Assembly (NCBI RefSeq): GCF_019797865.1
Contig: NZ_CP081869.1
Coordinates: 4,416,501-4,480,500, forward strand
DNA length: 64,000 nucleotides
Direction of reading: 5' to 3'
DNA from: Chenggangzhangella methanolivorans
GTDB lineage: Bacteria > Pseudomonadota > Alphaproteobacteria > Rhizobiales > Methylopilaceae
This document shows, in pieces, positions 1 through 10,214 of the stretch; the first letter of the stretch is position 1, and each line of letters opens with the position of its first letter. The position numbers and the translations under genes were made by a program. The notes beneath the pieces were generated by a model, which worked only from the letters and a program-made list of their open reading frames with translations, was not told the DNA's origin and did no database searches.

Positions 1-168
1 GGTCTCGTGCATGGGCACGAACGAGACCATGTTCAGCTGCCCAGCCTTCTCCTCCAGGGTCATCTTTCCGATCAGCGCCTCAATCTCCGGATCGCGCGCC
101 GGCTCGGCCATGGCTGGCGCGGCGGCGAAGGCGGCGGCGGCGAGGAGGATGAGGCGGCGGAACGTCAT
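1..168 (-). CDS. GH3-family beta-glucosidase, N-terminal fragment (runs off window)
   Basis: Only the first 56 codons are in the window; the gene continues beyond base 1. The peptide starts with a signal peptide (Arg-Arg, then an Ala/Leu-rich core ending near AMA) followed by a short linker and the segment KMTLEEKAGQLN. That segment is the hallmark of the extreme N-terminus of exported BglX-type glycoside hydrolase family 3 enzymes, which hydrolyse beta-glucosides in the periplasm. The ATG at 168 is preceded on the minus strand by an AGGAGA ribosome binding site, which fixes the start. The family call rests on the one N-terminal motif, because the catalytic domain is outside the window. Confidence 0.72.
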   Translation of the reverse strand, partial: MTFRRLILLAAAAFAAAPAMAEPARDPEIEALIGKMTLEEKAGQLNMVSFVPMHET

Positions 169-294
169 CGGGCGCGGGTCTCCTGAAAGGCGCCGGGACG
201 CTTAGCACGGACGGCGCGGAAATCGCCTGCTTGCCCGATCACATCGCGCGCGCCAAAACCGACGCCCTTGCATCTCCAGCCATGGAGCCGTCCC

Positions 295-1215
295 ATGAGT
301 TCCTTGCCGCGCGTCGCCTTTCTCGGAACCGGCCTGATGGGGTCGCAGATGGCCCGGCGGCTCATCGGCGCAGGCTATCCGGTCACGGTCTGGAACCGCA
401 GCCGCGCCAAGGCCGAGCCGCTTGGCGGGGAGGGCGCGGTGGTGGCGGACGGCGCGGCGGAGGCGGTGGCGGACGCCGCCATCGTCATCACCATGCTGAC
501 CGACGGCCCGGCGGTCACCGACACGCTGTTCGGCGCGGCCCGCGTCGCCGAGTCGCTCGCGCCCGGCGCGCTCGTGATCGACATGAGCTCGATCTCGCCT
601 GCGACCGCGCGCGACCACGCCCAGCGGCTCGCCGCCCACGGCAGGCGCCACATCGACGCCCCGGTGTCGGGCGGCGTCAGCGGCGCGGCGGCGGGCTCGC
701 TCGCCATCATGGCGGGCTGCGACGAGACCGACTTCGCCGAGGCCCTTCCGGCGTTTGCGCCGATGGGACGCGCGACCCGGGTCGGGCCCTCGGGCGCGGG
801 GCAGCTTTCGAAGCTCGCCAATCAGGTAATCGTTGGCGTCACCATCGGCGCGGTGGCGGAGGCGCTGCTGCTGGCGGCCGCCGGCGGGGCCGATCCCGCG
901 GCGGTGCGCGACGCGATCCGCGGGGGCTTTGCCGAAAGCCGCATCCTCGACGAGCACGGACGCCGCATGCTGGAGCGCAATTTTCTGCCCGGCGGCAAGG
1001 TGCGAACCCACATCAAGGATCTCGACACCGCGCTCGCCGAGGCGCTCGACTCCGGCGTCACCCTGCCGCTCACCCAGAACGCCCGCGACCGCTTCGCCTT
1101 CGTGCGCGACGCCATGGGAGGCGGCGGCTACGACCACACCGCGCTGCTGCTCCAGCTCGAGGAGGCGGCCAACGGCGCAAGGGTCGGCGAAGGAAAGGAT
1201 CAGCTGCCCGGATGA
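295..1215 (+). CDS. NAD(P)-dependent 3-hydroxyisobutyrate dehydrogenase-family oxidoreductase
   Basis: A 306-residue soluble beta-hydroxyacid dehydrogenase. The Rossmann motif GTGLMG is at residues 11-16, the substrate-binding signature around DAPVSGGVSGA near residue 122, and the catalytic lysine in GQLSKLANQ at residue 173. Length is normal for the family (about 290-300). The ATG at 295 is preferred over an upstream in-frame TTG because the Rossmann strand then begins at residue 6. Family members oxidise 3-hydroxyisobutyrate, tartronate semialdehyde, 6-phosphogluconate or reduce glyoxylate/succinic semialdehyde; the sequence alone does not choose between these. It is a lone gene, with the next gene about 100 bp downstream in another frame. 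Confidence 0.88.
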   Translation: MSSLPRVAFLGTGLMGSQMARRLIGAGYPVTVWNRSRAKAEPLGGEGAVVADGAAEAVADAAIVITMLTDGPAVTDTLFGAARVAESLAPGALVIDMSSISPATARDHAQRLAAHGRRHIDAPVSGGVSGAAAGSLAIMAGCDETDFAEALPAFAPMGRATRVGPSGAGQLSKLANQVIVGVTIGAVAEALLLAAAGGADPAAVRDAIRGGFAESRILDEHGRRMLERNFLPGGKVRTHIKDLDTALAEALDSGVTLPLTQNARDRFAFVRDAMGGGGYDHTALLLQLEEAANGARVGEGKDQLPG

Positions 1216-1315
1216 CAGACTCCGCGGCGGGCGGCCTCCTGACCGAAGGTTGTTCCAGTTCGGCCCGGCTTTCCGCGACGGTCGAAAATGGCCGTTAAGA
1301 CTTGCGGGGTACCTC

Positions 1316-3139
1316 ATGACCGGGCGCCGGCGTTGGGCGCCGATGCGGGGGGCGGTCGTCATGGCGGTTTCGGGCATGTCTTCGGTCGGAATGCGCGCGC
1401 TCTGCCTTGCGGCGGCGCTCGGCCTGGGCGGCGCCGGCGCGGCCCAGGCCGGCTCGGTCCGCGACATCGTGCGGATGAACGCCGAACGGCTCGTCACGTC
1501 GGGGCAGGCGCCCGGCGTCGCGGTCGCGGTGATCGAGGGCGACAAGGCTCCGAAGTTCTTCACATTCGGCGAGGCCACGATCGCCGTCGGGGACGCTCCG
1601 GCGGTCCCGTTCGGGCCGAACATGCTGTTCGACCTCGCCTCCATGACCAAGGTCTTCACCACCAATCTGCTCGGCCAGCGGGTCGCCTCTGGCGCGCTCG
1701 AGCTCAACCAGCAGCTTGCGGACTTCTCGGCTCAGACCGGGCCGCTCCAGCCGAAGGCGGGCCGGATCAGGCTCAAGGATCTCGGCGCCTTCACCGCCGG
1801 GCTCTCCAACCAGCCTCCGGTCTGCATCAACGGCGACGCTCAGGGCTGCATGCCGTCCGACCGGCCGAGCTATTCGGCCTACACGGCGGCCGAACTGGCC
1901 AGTTATCTCCAGACCGCCGTCCCGATGGATTTCTCGAAGTGGCCCTACGAGGCGGCCAAGCGCCTTCCCGCGCCGTATCTCTATTCCAACATCAGCGTGG
2001 GACTGCTCGGCCTGCTGATGGGCGGCCCGGCCGGCCAGCCGATTTCCAACGCCAACGTGTTCGGCTGGTACGACGCGGTGAACGCCGAGATCCTCCAGCC
2101 GCTCGCGATGCGCAACACCTTCCTCATCGTGCCCGAGGCCGAGCAGTCGAGGCGGGTCTCCGGCTACGCCCAGGCGACGGCGCGGGCCCTCGTCTCGGGC
2201 GGCGCCGTGACAGACTTCCAGATGACGGAGGCCGGGGCCAACTATTCGGCGCCGCCGCAGGTCGTCGTCTCGGGCGGCGGCGGGACCGGCGCGACCGCGA
2301 CCGCTGCGATCAACCCCAAGGGCGAGGTCCGGTCGGTCACTATCACCGGCGGCGGGCAGGGCTATGTCGCGCCCGCGCTGGTGACCTTTTCGAACGGCGG
2401 CTCGACGACCATGGCCGACGCCGAGCTCGTCGTGGCGAACGGCAAGGCGATCGGCGTCCGGGTGAAGGCGGCGGGAGCAGGCTATCAGCGGGCTCCGACG
2501 GTCACCATCACCGGCGGCCGCAGCGCCGGCGGCGCGGACGCTCAGGCGACCGCCTATGTGGCCAACGGACAGGTGGTCTACGTCTCGCTCGACGCGCCGG
2601 GCGCGGGCTATGTAGATCCGCTGACGGTGACGATCGCGCCGGGCGAGCCCTACATGAACGTGGTGACCGCCTGGGCGCCGGCCGGCGGCCTGAAATCGTC
2701 GATCAAGGACATGGCGAAGTTCGCCGCCGCCGCCATGGGGCGCCCACGCGACCCCGCGCCCGAGGCGCTGCTCGAAGGCTTCCGCATCGCCCAGCGCCCG
2801 CAGGCCTGCGGGGAAACGATCTACGCTCCCGCGCTCTCGACATGCCCGGCCGGCGTGCCGCGGTCGGCGCTCGCATGGGTGGTCGCGCCGCGCGACGACG
2901 CCAACCGGGTTCCGAGCGTGGTGTCGAAGGTCGGCGGCCTGCCGGGCTTCTCGAGCACGATCGCGCTGATGCCGAAGCGCTCGCTCGCCGTGGTGATCCT
3001 CGTGAACTCGCACTCCTCGCTGGAGGAGGCCGGCTCGGCCTTCGCGACGCGGACCGCGGAGAACATCCTCTACGCGCTCTATTACGAGCGCTGCGGCGGC
3101 AAGACGCCGGGCTCGGGAGCCTGCAAGTCGACCGACTGA
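1316..3139 (+). CDS. Secreted serine beta-lactamase-like hydrolase with inserted repeat domain
   Basis: A 607-residue exported serine hydrolase of the class C beta-lactamase/penicillin-binding type. The three active-site motifs are present in order: SMTK at residues 109-112 (nucleophile Ser109, Lys112), YSN at 223-225 and KVGG at 538-541. An export signal ends near the Ala-rich AAQAG. The usual catalytic domain is about 350-400 residues; the excess is an insertion at about residues 297-445 made of four imperfect 40-residue repeats that lies between motifs two and three. The start is uncertain: ATGs at 1316, 1343, 1361, 1376 and 1391 are all in frame and the signal peptide fits best from 1391. 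Esterase or D-amino-acid peptidase activity is as likely as beta-lactam hydrolysis. Confidence 0.82.
   Translation: MTGRRRWAPMRGAVVMAVSGMSSVGMRALCLAAALGLGGAGAAQAGSVRDIVRMNAERLVTSGQAPGVAVAVIEGDKAPKFFTFGEATIAVGDAPAVPFGPNMLFDLASMTKVFTTNLLGQRVASGALELNQQLADFSAQTGPLQPKAGRIRLKDLGAFTAGLSNQPPVCINGDAQGCMPSDRPSYSAYTAAELASYLQTAVPMDFSKWPYEAAKRLPAPYLYSNISVGLLGLLMGGPAGQPISNANVFGWYDAVNAEILQPLAMRNTFLIVPEAEQSRRVSGYAQATARALVSGGAVTDFQMTEAGANYSAPPQVVVSGGGGTGATATAAINPKGEVRSVTITGGGQGYVAPALVTFSNGGSTTMADAELVVANGKAIGVRVKAAGAGYQRAPTVTITGGRSAGGADAQATAYVANGQVVYVSLDAPGAGYVDPLTVTIAPGEPYMNVVTAWAPAGGLKSSIKDMAKFAAAAMGRPRDPAPEALLEGFRIAQRPQACGETIYAPALSTCPAGVPRSALAWVVAPRDDANRVPSVVSKVGGLPGFSSTIALMPKRSLAVVILVNSHSSLEEAGSAFATRTAENILYALYYERCGGKTPGSGACKSTD
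2204..2650 (+). repeat. Four tandem ~40-residue repeats inside the serine hydrolase
   Basis: The encoded insertion (residues 297-445 of the hydrolase) contains four units following the pattern V-x-x-V-x-x-x-x-x-G-x-G-Y-x-x-x-P-x-V-x-(I/V)-x-G-G, each followed by an Ala-rich strand and a Gly turn. The diagnostic cores are GANYSAPPQV, GQGYVAPALV, GAGYQRAPTV and GAGYVDPLTV. The units are alternating short strands and glycine turns, so a beta-solenoid or beta-sandwich adhesive module is plausible. The repeats diverge at the DNA level, so this is an old protein repeat and not a recent DNA duplication. Confidence 0.8.
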
Positions 3140-3250
3140 GCGGCCGAACCATTACGGACGGCGTCCGAAGCGCCGTCAGCCGATCGTCGCAGTGGGCTTG
3201 GTCGCCCGCGACCGCTGCTGAATCGTGACGTGAACGCCCCGGCTCTCGCC

Positions 3251-4712
<1,462 letters not shown>

Positions 4713-4914
4713 AACGGGATGAAATCGTTTTCGCCGAATTTCGCCGCAACTCGGACAGACGGCCGCCGTTAATGATCAGCCATCATGTGGCGTCGACGCA
4801 TCGCCGCAGGGCCGGCGCCGACGCCGCGTGGAACCAAAGCGCGCCCGGCGGGGGCTTTTCCCCCGACGCTTCCGCCGGAAGCGCGCTTTCAGAGCCTTCA
4901 GTCTGGAGACTGAG

Positions 4915-5455
4915 ATGACCCTCCTGATCCGTTCGGCGCTCGCGGCGGCGGCGCTCTCCGTCGCGGCCTTCGTCCTGCCCGCGGTCGCGGCCGACGACGC
5001 CCATCCCTTCGTTACGATCAAGAAGGTCGGCCGCAGCTACGAGCCGGTCTCGGGCTATCAGGTCGGCACGCTGCGCTGCGAGATCCCGGGCGGGATCGGC
5101 TACATCGTGGGCTCGCGCCGCGACGTCTCCTGCGAGTACCGGCCGAATGTCGGCCGCAACGCCGTCGATCTCTACATGGGCCACATGAACAAGATCGGCG
5201 TGGACGTCGGCAAGACCGGCCTGAGCGTGCTCGCCTGGGCGGTGGTGGCCCCATTCCAAGGATCTCGGCCCGGGCGACCTCGCGGGCAAGTATCGCGGCG
5301 CCTCGGCGAGCGTTTCGGCGCTCATCGGCGGCGGCGCCAACGTGCTGATCGGCGGCTCGGACATCACCGTCTCGCTCCAGCCGCTCAGCGTCGAGGGCCA
5401 GACCGGGTTGTCGGTCGCGGCGGGCTATTCGTCGCTCACGCTCAATCCGATCTGA
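4915..5455 (+). CDS. DUF992 family secreted protein (one frameshift)
   Basis: Begins with a cleavable signal peptide ending AVAAD and then the DUF992 core: a GTLRCEIPGGIGYIVGS segment, a VSCEY strand pair and KIGVDVGKTGLSVLAWAVVAP. Reading in the first frame is lost at about 5255-5262. Continuing with a one-base correction gives GDLAGKYRGASASVSALIGG and the family ending SVEGQTGLSVAAGY..., stopping at 5453-5455. The corrected protein is about 180 residues, the usual size for this small exported alphaproteobacterial family of unknown function. The two conserved cysteines probably form a disulfide. The break looks like a base-call error because both halves are fully conserved. Confidence 0.82.
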
Positions 5456-5482
5456 CGCTCCTCGCAGGATCGTGAGACTTTT

Positions 5483-5517
5483 GCGGCGGCCGGGGCGTAA
5501 CCTTCGGCCGCCGCTTT
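5483..5517 (+). terminator. Probable terminator after DUF992 gene
   Basis: A 10-bp perfect stem, GCGGCGGCCG at 5483-5492 and CGGCCGCCGC at 5505-5514, with a 12-base loop, followed by a short TTTG tail. It lies 28 bp after the DUF992 stop codon and before the msrP ribosome binding site. The T-tract is weak. Confidence 0.5.
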
Positions 5518-5554
5518 GCGTAACGCCCATGACGACCTTAACGAGGAGATCGGC

Positions 5555-6559
5555 ATGCTGATCCGGCGCGTTCCGTCCTGGGCCATTCCCGAAAGCCATG
5601 CGACGCCCGAGCGCGTCGCGCTGAACCGGCGCCTGTTCATGGCGGGGCGGCCGCGGGCGCCGCGGGCCTGACGCTCGCGCCCGACGCCGCCAAGGCCGGC
5701 ATCTTCGACATCTTCAAGGCCAAGGAGCCTCCCAAGCCCGACGCGCCCGACCCCTCGGCCGGCCTCTATCCGGCCAAGCGCAACGAGCTCTACAAGCTCG
5801 ACCGCGACGTGACGCCCGAGCGCTTCAATCTCGGCTACAACAATTTCTACGAGTTCGGGACCGACAAGGGCGACCCCGCGCAGAACGCCGGCGCGCTGAA
5901 GACGCGGCCCTGGACGGTCAAGATCGCCGGCATGGTCGAGACCCCGCGCGAGGTCGGGATCGACGACCTGCTGAAGGCGCTGCCGCTCGAGGAGCGGCTC
6001 TATCGCCCACCGCTGCGTCGAGGCCTGGTCGATGGCGCTGCCCTGGACCGGGATCCCGATGAAGGACTTCGTCGCCTGGGCCAAGCCGCTCGGCTCGGCG
6101 AAATACGTGACGATGAAGACCTTCCTCGACAGCGACGTCGCGCCCTATCAGGCGAGCCCGCTCTACGACTGGCCCTATACCGAAGGCCTCACCATCGAGG
6201 AGGCGACCAACGAGCTCGCGTTCCTGGCCACCGGCGCCTACGGCAAGCCGCTCGCCAAGCAGATGGGCGCGCCGATCCGCCTCGCCGTGCCGTGGAAATA
6301 CGGCTTCAAGTCGGTGAAATCGATCGTGAGCTTCGAGTTCACCGACAAGCGCCCGAAGACGCTGTGGGAGGCCGCAGGCCCGCGCGAATACGGGTTCTGG
6401 GCAAATGTGAACCCGGAGGTCTCGCATCCGCGATGGAGCCAGGCGCAGGAGCGCGTGCTCGGCACCTCGGAACGGCGCCCGACCCTGCTCTACAACGGCT
6501 ACGCCGAGCAGGTCGCTGGCCTCTACAGGGGACTCGAGGGCCAAAAGCTCTTCATGTGA
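5555..6559 (+). CDS. msrP: Methionine sulfoxide reductase catalytic subunit MsrP (two frameshifts)
   Basis: Periplasmic molybdopterin enzyme (YedY) that reduces methionine sulfoxide in oxidised envelope proteins with electrons from the haem membrane subunit MsrQ. The start at 5555 has a GAGGAG site. The N-terminus carries a twin-arginine motif (NRRLFM) for Tat export. The body includes ERFNLGYNNFYEFG, WTVKIAGMVETP, the cofactor cysteine in RCVEAWSMALPW (codon 6014-6016) and the C-terminal AVPWKYGFKSVKSI and YGFWANVNPEVSHPRWSQ blocks, all diagnostic. Reading frame breaks twice: a missing C near 5644 in the signal region and an extra C in the run near 6007. Corrected length is about 334 residues, normal. 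No msrQ is adjacent. The indels are probably sequence errors. Confidence 0.9.
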
Positions 6560-6575
6560 CGAGGCGCTCGTCGCT

Positions 6576-7941
6576 TCAGAACGTCACGACGGTGGTGACG
6601 CCGAACACGGTCGCATTGGGGATGCGCTTGCCGCCGTCTTCGGGCGGGCCGCTGCCCGGGCGAACCACATATTGCAGCGTCGGCTGAACGGTGAAGCCCG
6701 GCAGCAGCTGCGCCTTGTAGGTCGCCTCGATGATCCCCTCGAAGCGGCGGACGGCGCCAGCGAGCCCGCTCGCGGCGTTCTCCGCGCGGTCGACGTCGGC
6801 GAGGCGCGGCGAGAAGTCGGCGTAGGCGGCCGCGATCCCGAACTTGTCGTCGGGCCTGCCGGGCACGAGCCCGCTCGCGACGATCCCGCCGTCGACATAG
6901 AAGCTGATCGCGTTGCGGTCCGGGCGTCCGGCGATGACGCGGGCGAAGACGCCGATCCCGGCCTGCGGATCGTCTCCGGGCGCGCGCCAGACCTGCTGGT
7001 CGACGATGGCGTAGAAATTGACGTTCCCGCGGTGGCGACGCGGATCGTCGTTCGAGCCCGGCGAGCCGAGCACCAGCCCGTCGGTTCCGTATTTCAGGTC
7101 GTCGAAGCGGCCGAAATGGCCATAGCCGCCGAGCTTCAGCACGCCCGGCAGGCCGTTCAGCCCGTCGAAGGCGAGGCGCGACTCGAGGATGACGAGCGGC
7201 GGATCCTTCAGCCGGAAATTGAGGCCGTGGCGATTGGCTTTTTCCGGATCGGCGGCGTCGGGGCGCGCGGGCGTCCCGTTGTAGATCGCGCCGACGAGGG
7301 TCAGGTTCTCGCTCGCCTTCCAGGTCGCCTGGACCCCGAGCGAGGCGAACGGATAGGCCGGACCGCCCTGCGGCAGGTTCTCCGACGGCGGCGCGGCCCA
7401 GCCGAGCGTCGCGCCGATGAACATGTCCTCGGAGTATTCGCTTTTGATGAAACTCCTCGTCGGCCGCCATCTGGCCAAACCGCAGCGACAGCCGGTCGTC
7501 GATCTCCTGGTCCCACCAGAGTTCGAACAGCCGCGTGGTCGGTCGCGCGCCGATGTCGTTCACCGACATGAGGTTGCCGACATACTCGTCGGAGAGATCC
7601 TTGCCGTGGATCTGGAGCATGCTGGCGTGGAGCCGGCCGCCCTCGACGCCGAAGACCTTCTCGCCGTCGAGCTCGAGAGCGAGGTTCAGCAGCCCGCTAT
7701 AGGTCGCGTCCTCGCGCATGCCGCCGTCGAGGATCGCGCGCGGGTCGGCGAAGTAGAAGCCCGAGAGCCGGAAGCCCTTGTCGGCCAGCGCGTCGCGCGC
7801 GTTCTTCAGGACGGATAGCGCCGGGACATGGTCGAGGATCGAGGGCTCCGCCTCGTCCTCCCCGGCCGCCGCGGGCGATGCGAGCCCAACCGCGACCGAC
7901 AACGCCGCGACGCCCGCCGCTGACCGCCAACACACCCGCAT
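6576..7941 (-). CDS. OprB-type carbohydrate-selective porin (one frameshift)
   Basis: Outer-membrane protein with a signal peptide (ending PAAAG) and a beta-barrel pattern of alternating hydrophobic strands, including LNLALELDGEKVFG, LRFGQMAADEEF, LGGYGHFGRFDD, VNFYAIVDQQVWR, ISFYVDGGIVASG and a terminal TVFGVTTVVTF ending in Phe, as expected for BamA-dependent insertion. The layout matches OprB-family porins, which let sugars diffuse passively. An extra T in the TTT near 7450 (minus-strand ...GAGTTTCATC...) shifts the frame between EEF and IKSEYSED; both halves are intact. The start at 7941 gives the signal peptide. It is convergent with msrP with a 16-bp gap, and divergent from the HiPIP gene. 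Confidence 0.82.
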
Positions 7942-8200
7942 GCCGCCCCCGATTCCGTCGTTCGTGAGCGCGACGGTCGGCGAACTTTGGCGAAGGGCGA
8001 GGGGACCCACAACGGCGTAATCGCCGAACTTTTTTCTAAGTGATTTTTAAGAGACAACCGAAGCGCTTAGGCGCAGGTCGCTCAAAGCTCCCTCATGGGT
8101 TGCTCTAGCTCTTTAGAATTATAAAAGATTGAAAACGAGACCGTGAGTTTCAGCTTCCTGTTCGGGCCCGGCGAAAGACCGGCCCGACTGGGAGGAGACC

Positions 8201-8479
8201 ATGACGAAAATCGTCGATGAAGGGCGTCGCGTCGTCATTTCGCGCCGCATGGCGCTCGGCGGCGCGGCCGCGATCGCGGTGGGCGCGGCGTGCGCCGCCA
8301 CGGGACCGGCGCGGGCGCAGACCAAGCAATCTCAGGCGGACGTGCAATATGTCGCCAAGGCCCCGGCCGGCGACAAATGCTCGGGCTGCGCGATGTTCCA
8401 GCCGCCGGAAGGGTGCCAGGGCGTCGAGGGCAAGATCAGCCCCGAAGGCTGGTGCAGCCTCTATACGCCGAAGGCCTGA
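8201..8479 (+). CDS. High-potential iron-sulfur protein (HiPIP)
   Basis: A 92-residue exported electron carrier. A Tat signal (SRRMALGGAA) ends near ARAQ and leaves a mature protein of about 52 residues. The four cysteines that ligate the [4Fe-4S] cluster are Cys60, Cys63, Cys72 and Cys85 in the pattern C-x2-C-x8-C-x12-C, with the conserved GWCSLY ending. HiPIPs carry single electrons in the periplasm between bc1-type complexes or dehydrogenases and terminal oxidases. The start at 8201 has a strong GGAGGAG site. The gene stands alone between the divergent porin and a convergent regulator; a small GC hairpin at 8498-8514 separates it from the latter. Confidence 0.9.
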   Translation: MTKIVDEGRRVVISRRMALGGAAAIAVGAACAATGPARAQTKQSQADVQYVAKAPAGDKCSGCAMFQPPEGCQGVEGKISPEGWCSLYTPKA

Positions 8480-8520
8480 GAACCGGCCGTCCGACCTGCC
8501 CGGCGCGGCCGGGCGGCCCT

Positions 8521-9897
8521 TCAGAGCGCTGTGAGCGCCACCTCGGGCGCTTCCTCGAGCGCATGCGCCATGAATTCGAGCGCGCGCGCGAGCTCGCTGC
8601 GGGAGATCGGCCCGCCGAGGCACACCCGCGCGGCCTCCGGCGGCGCGCCGGCGGCCACGAAGGCGTCGCTCGCAACGACCCCGAGTCCGCTCTGCCGCAT
8701 GTGGGCCATGAAGGCCGAGCGGGTCCAGGGCGCGGGAAGCGAGAGCCAGAGGTTGAAGCTCAGCGGGTCGGCGCGGAACATGTCTTTCGGGAGGATTTCG
8801 GCCGCGAGCTTCTGGCGCGCCGCTGTCTCGGAGCGGATGAAGCGCAGCAGCGTGTCGGCCGTGCCGTCCTCGATCCAGCGCGTCGCGAGCGCGACCGTGA
8901 GCGGCGACGCCATGACGCTCGAGGCTCTCAGCGCCGCCGCGAACGGCCATGCGGCGCGCGCCGAGGGCGCCACCACATAGGCGGTGCGCAACCCCGCGCC
9001 GATGCATTTCGCCAGCCCCGCCACATGCCAGGTGATGTCCGGCGCGATCGCCGCGAAGGGCGAGATGCGCGCGGTCGGCACGAAGCCGTAGGCGTCGTCC
9101 TCGACGATCGGCACCTCGTAGCCGCGCGCGATCTCGGCGAGCACGCGGCGCCGCTCCTCCGAGATGGTGAGGGTGGTGGGGTTCTGGAGCGTCGGATTGA
9201 GGTAGAGCGCCCTAGGCTTCAGGCGCTCGCAAGCCTGCGAAAACGCCTCCGGCGTCACGCCGTCGTCGTCCATCTCGAGCCCGATAAGCTTCAGCCCGAG
9301 CTGCGCCGAGATCGCCCGCACGCCCGGATAGGTGAGCGCCTCGCAGAGCACCACGTCGCCCGGCCGCGCGAGAACGGTGAGGATCGCGAGCAAAGCCGGA
9401 TGCGCGCCGGGGGTGACGAAGACCCGGTCCTGCGTCGGCACGAGGGCGCGGCGTCCGAGCCATGAGGAGGCCGCGTCCTTGTCCGGCTGCGCGCCGCCGA
9501 AGCCCTGATAGCGCAGCAGCGTGACGAGATCGGAGGCGATCTCCGAAAAGCCCTGCCGCATGAGGGCGAGAAGGGCCTCGTCCTCGGGCTCGGGCGGCAG
9601 GTTCATGGAGAGGTCGACGAGGCCGCGGCGCGCAGGCGAGGCCGGGGTCTGGGCCCGCGCGCAGACGAAGGTGCCGCTGCCGACCCGCGACTCGACGAGG
9701 CCGCGCCGCTGGGCCTCCACATAGCCGCGCGCGACCGTCGTGAAGTCGACCTCGAGGCGCCGGGCGAGCGCGCGCTGGGGCGGCAGCCGGTCGCCGGCCG
9801 CGAGCTTGCCGAGCGCGACGTCGGCCTCGATCTGGTCGGCGATCGCGAGATAGCGCGGCTTGTCGCTTGCGCTGAGATCCGCCGTCCATTCGCGCAT
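8521..9897 (-). CDS. MocR-family regulator (GntR HTH + aminotransferase domain)
   Basis: A 458-residue fusion of an N-terminal GntR winged helix (residues about 10-80; LPPQRALARRLEVDFTTVARGY and VGSGTFV) to a fold-type I aminotransferase-like domain. The PLP lysine lies in HVAGLAKCIG (Lys297), and NPTLQNPTT and VEDDAYG are the usual cofactor-pocket motifs. Members act as PLP-dependent transcription regulators (PdxR, GabR), not as enzymes. It is divergent from the Nit1C-type cluster starting at 10215, and the 317-bp gap carries 12-bp direct repeats of the type MocR regulators bind. It is therefore the natural candidate regulator of the cluster; this is inferred from position. Its effector is unknown. 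Confidence 0.9.
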   Translation of the reverse strand: MREWTADLSASDKPRYLAIADQIEADVALGKLAAGDRLPPQRALARRLEVDFTTVARGYVEAQRRGLVESRVGSGTFVCARAQTPASPARRGLVDLSMNLPPEPEDEALLALMRQGFSEIASDLVTLLRYQGFGGAQPDKDAASSWLGRRALVPTQDRVFVTPGAHPALLAILTVLARPGDVVLCEALTYPGVRAISAQLGLKLIGLEMDDDGVTPEAFSQACERLKPRALYLNPTLQNPTTLTISEERRRVLAEIARGYEVPIVEDDAYGFVPTARISPFAAIAPDITWHVAGLAKCIGAGLRTAYVVAPSARAAWPFAAALRASSVMASPLTVALATRWIEDGTADTLLRFIRSETAARQKLAAEILPKDMFRADPLSFNLWLSLPAPWTRSAFMAHMRQSGLGVVASDAFVAAGAPPEAARVCLGGPISRSELARALEFMAHALEEAPEVALTAL

Positions 9898-9938
9898 GCG
9901 TTGTCCGCCCCGATGCGGCGCGCTCCTGCGCCGGCTGA

Positions 9939-9950
9939 ATTGACTGCATA
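9939..9950 (+). promoter_or_regulatory. Candidate MocR half-operator (ATTGACTGCATA)
   Basis: ATTGACTGCATA differs at one base from ATTGAATGCATA at 10111-10122. It lies 42-53 bp upstream of the mocR start codon, where an autoregulatory operator would be expected. The following bases (TGCATAATGTTG) also match TGCATATTGTTG at 10117-10128 at all but one position. Confidence 0.5.
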
Positions 9951-10098
9951 ATGTTGCGCGGCGGTCCTGTCACCCTTCTTGCATGGAGGACTGTGCGCTT
10001 CGTCACGCCGGAGCGGCGCGGCCGAAAGCCCGGCGCTGCTCAATATGCAGGCGTGCTCAGCCTAAAACGTCATCGCTTCCGGCGACGTGCGCAATGAC

Positions 10099-10122
10099 AT
10101 TGAATGTATAATTGAATGCATA
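10099..10122 (+). promoter_or_regulatory. Tandem 12-bp direct repeat, candidate MocR operator
   Basis: ATTGAATGTATA (10099-10110) is followed with no gap by ATTGAATGCATA (10111-10122), an 11 of 12 match, in an AT-rich island within GC-rich DNA. It lies about 95-115 bp upstream of the MSMEG_0572-family start. Head-to-tail direct repeats are the usual operator form for MocR regulators such as GabR. A partial inverted copy (CAATATGCAG) is at 10041-10050. The rest of the 9898-10214 gap shows no gene. Confidence 0.6.
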
Positions 10123-10214
10123 TTGTTGGATTTTGAAGGGCAGTCAATCTGGCATGGGGGTTGCGTAAGGGTCGCTACCGTCGGTGGACACGCCGACCAG
10201 CCAAGGAGCGCGCA

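Noticed and set aside
1288..3228. Long overlapping frames in other phases over the serine hydrolase
   Set aside because: Arg/Gly-rich compositional shadows; the hydrolase frame contains all three active-site motifs.
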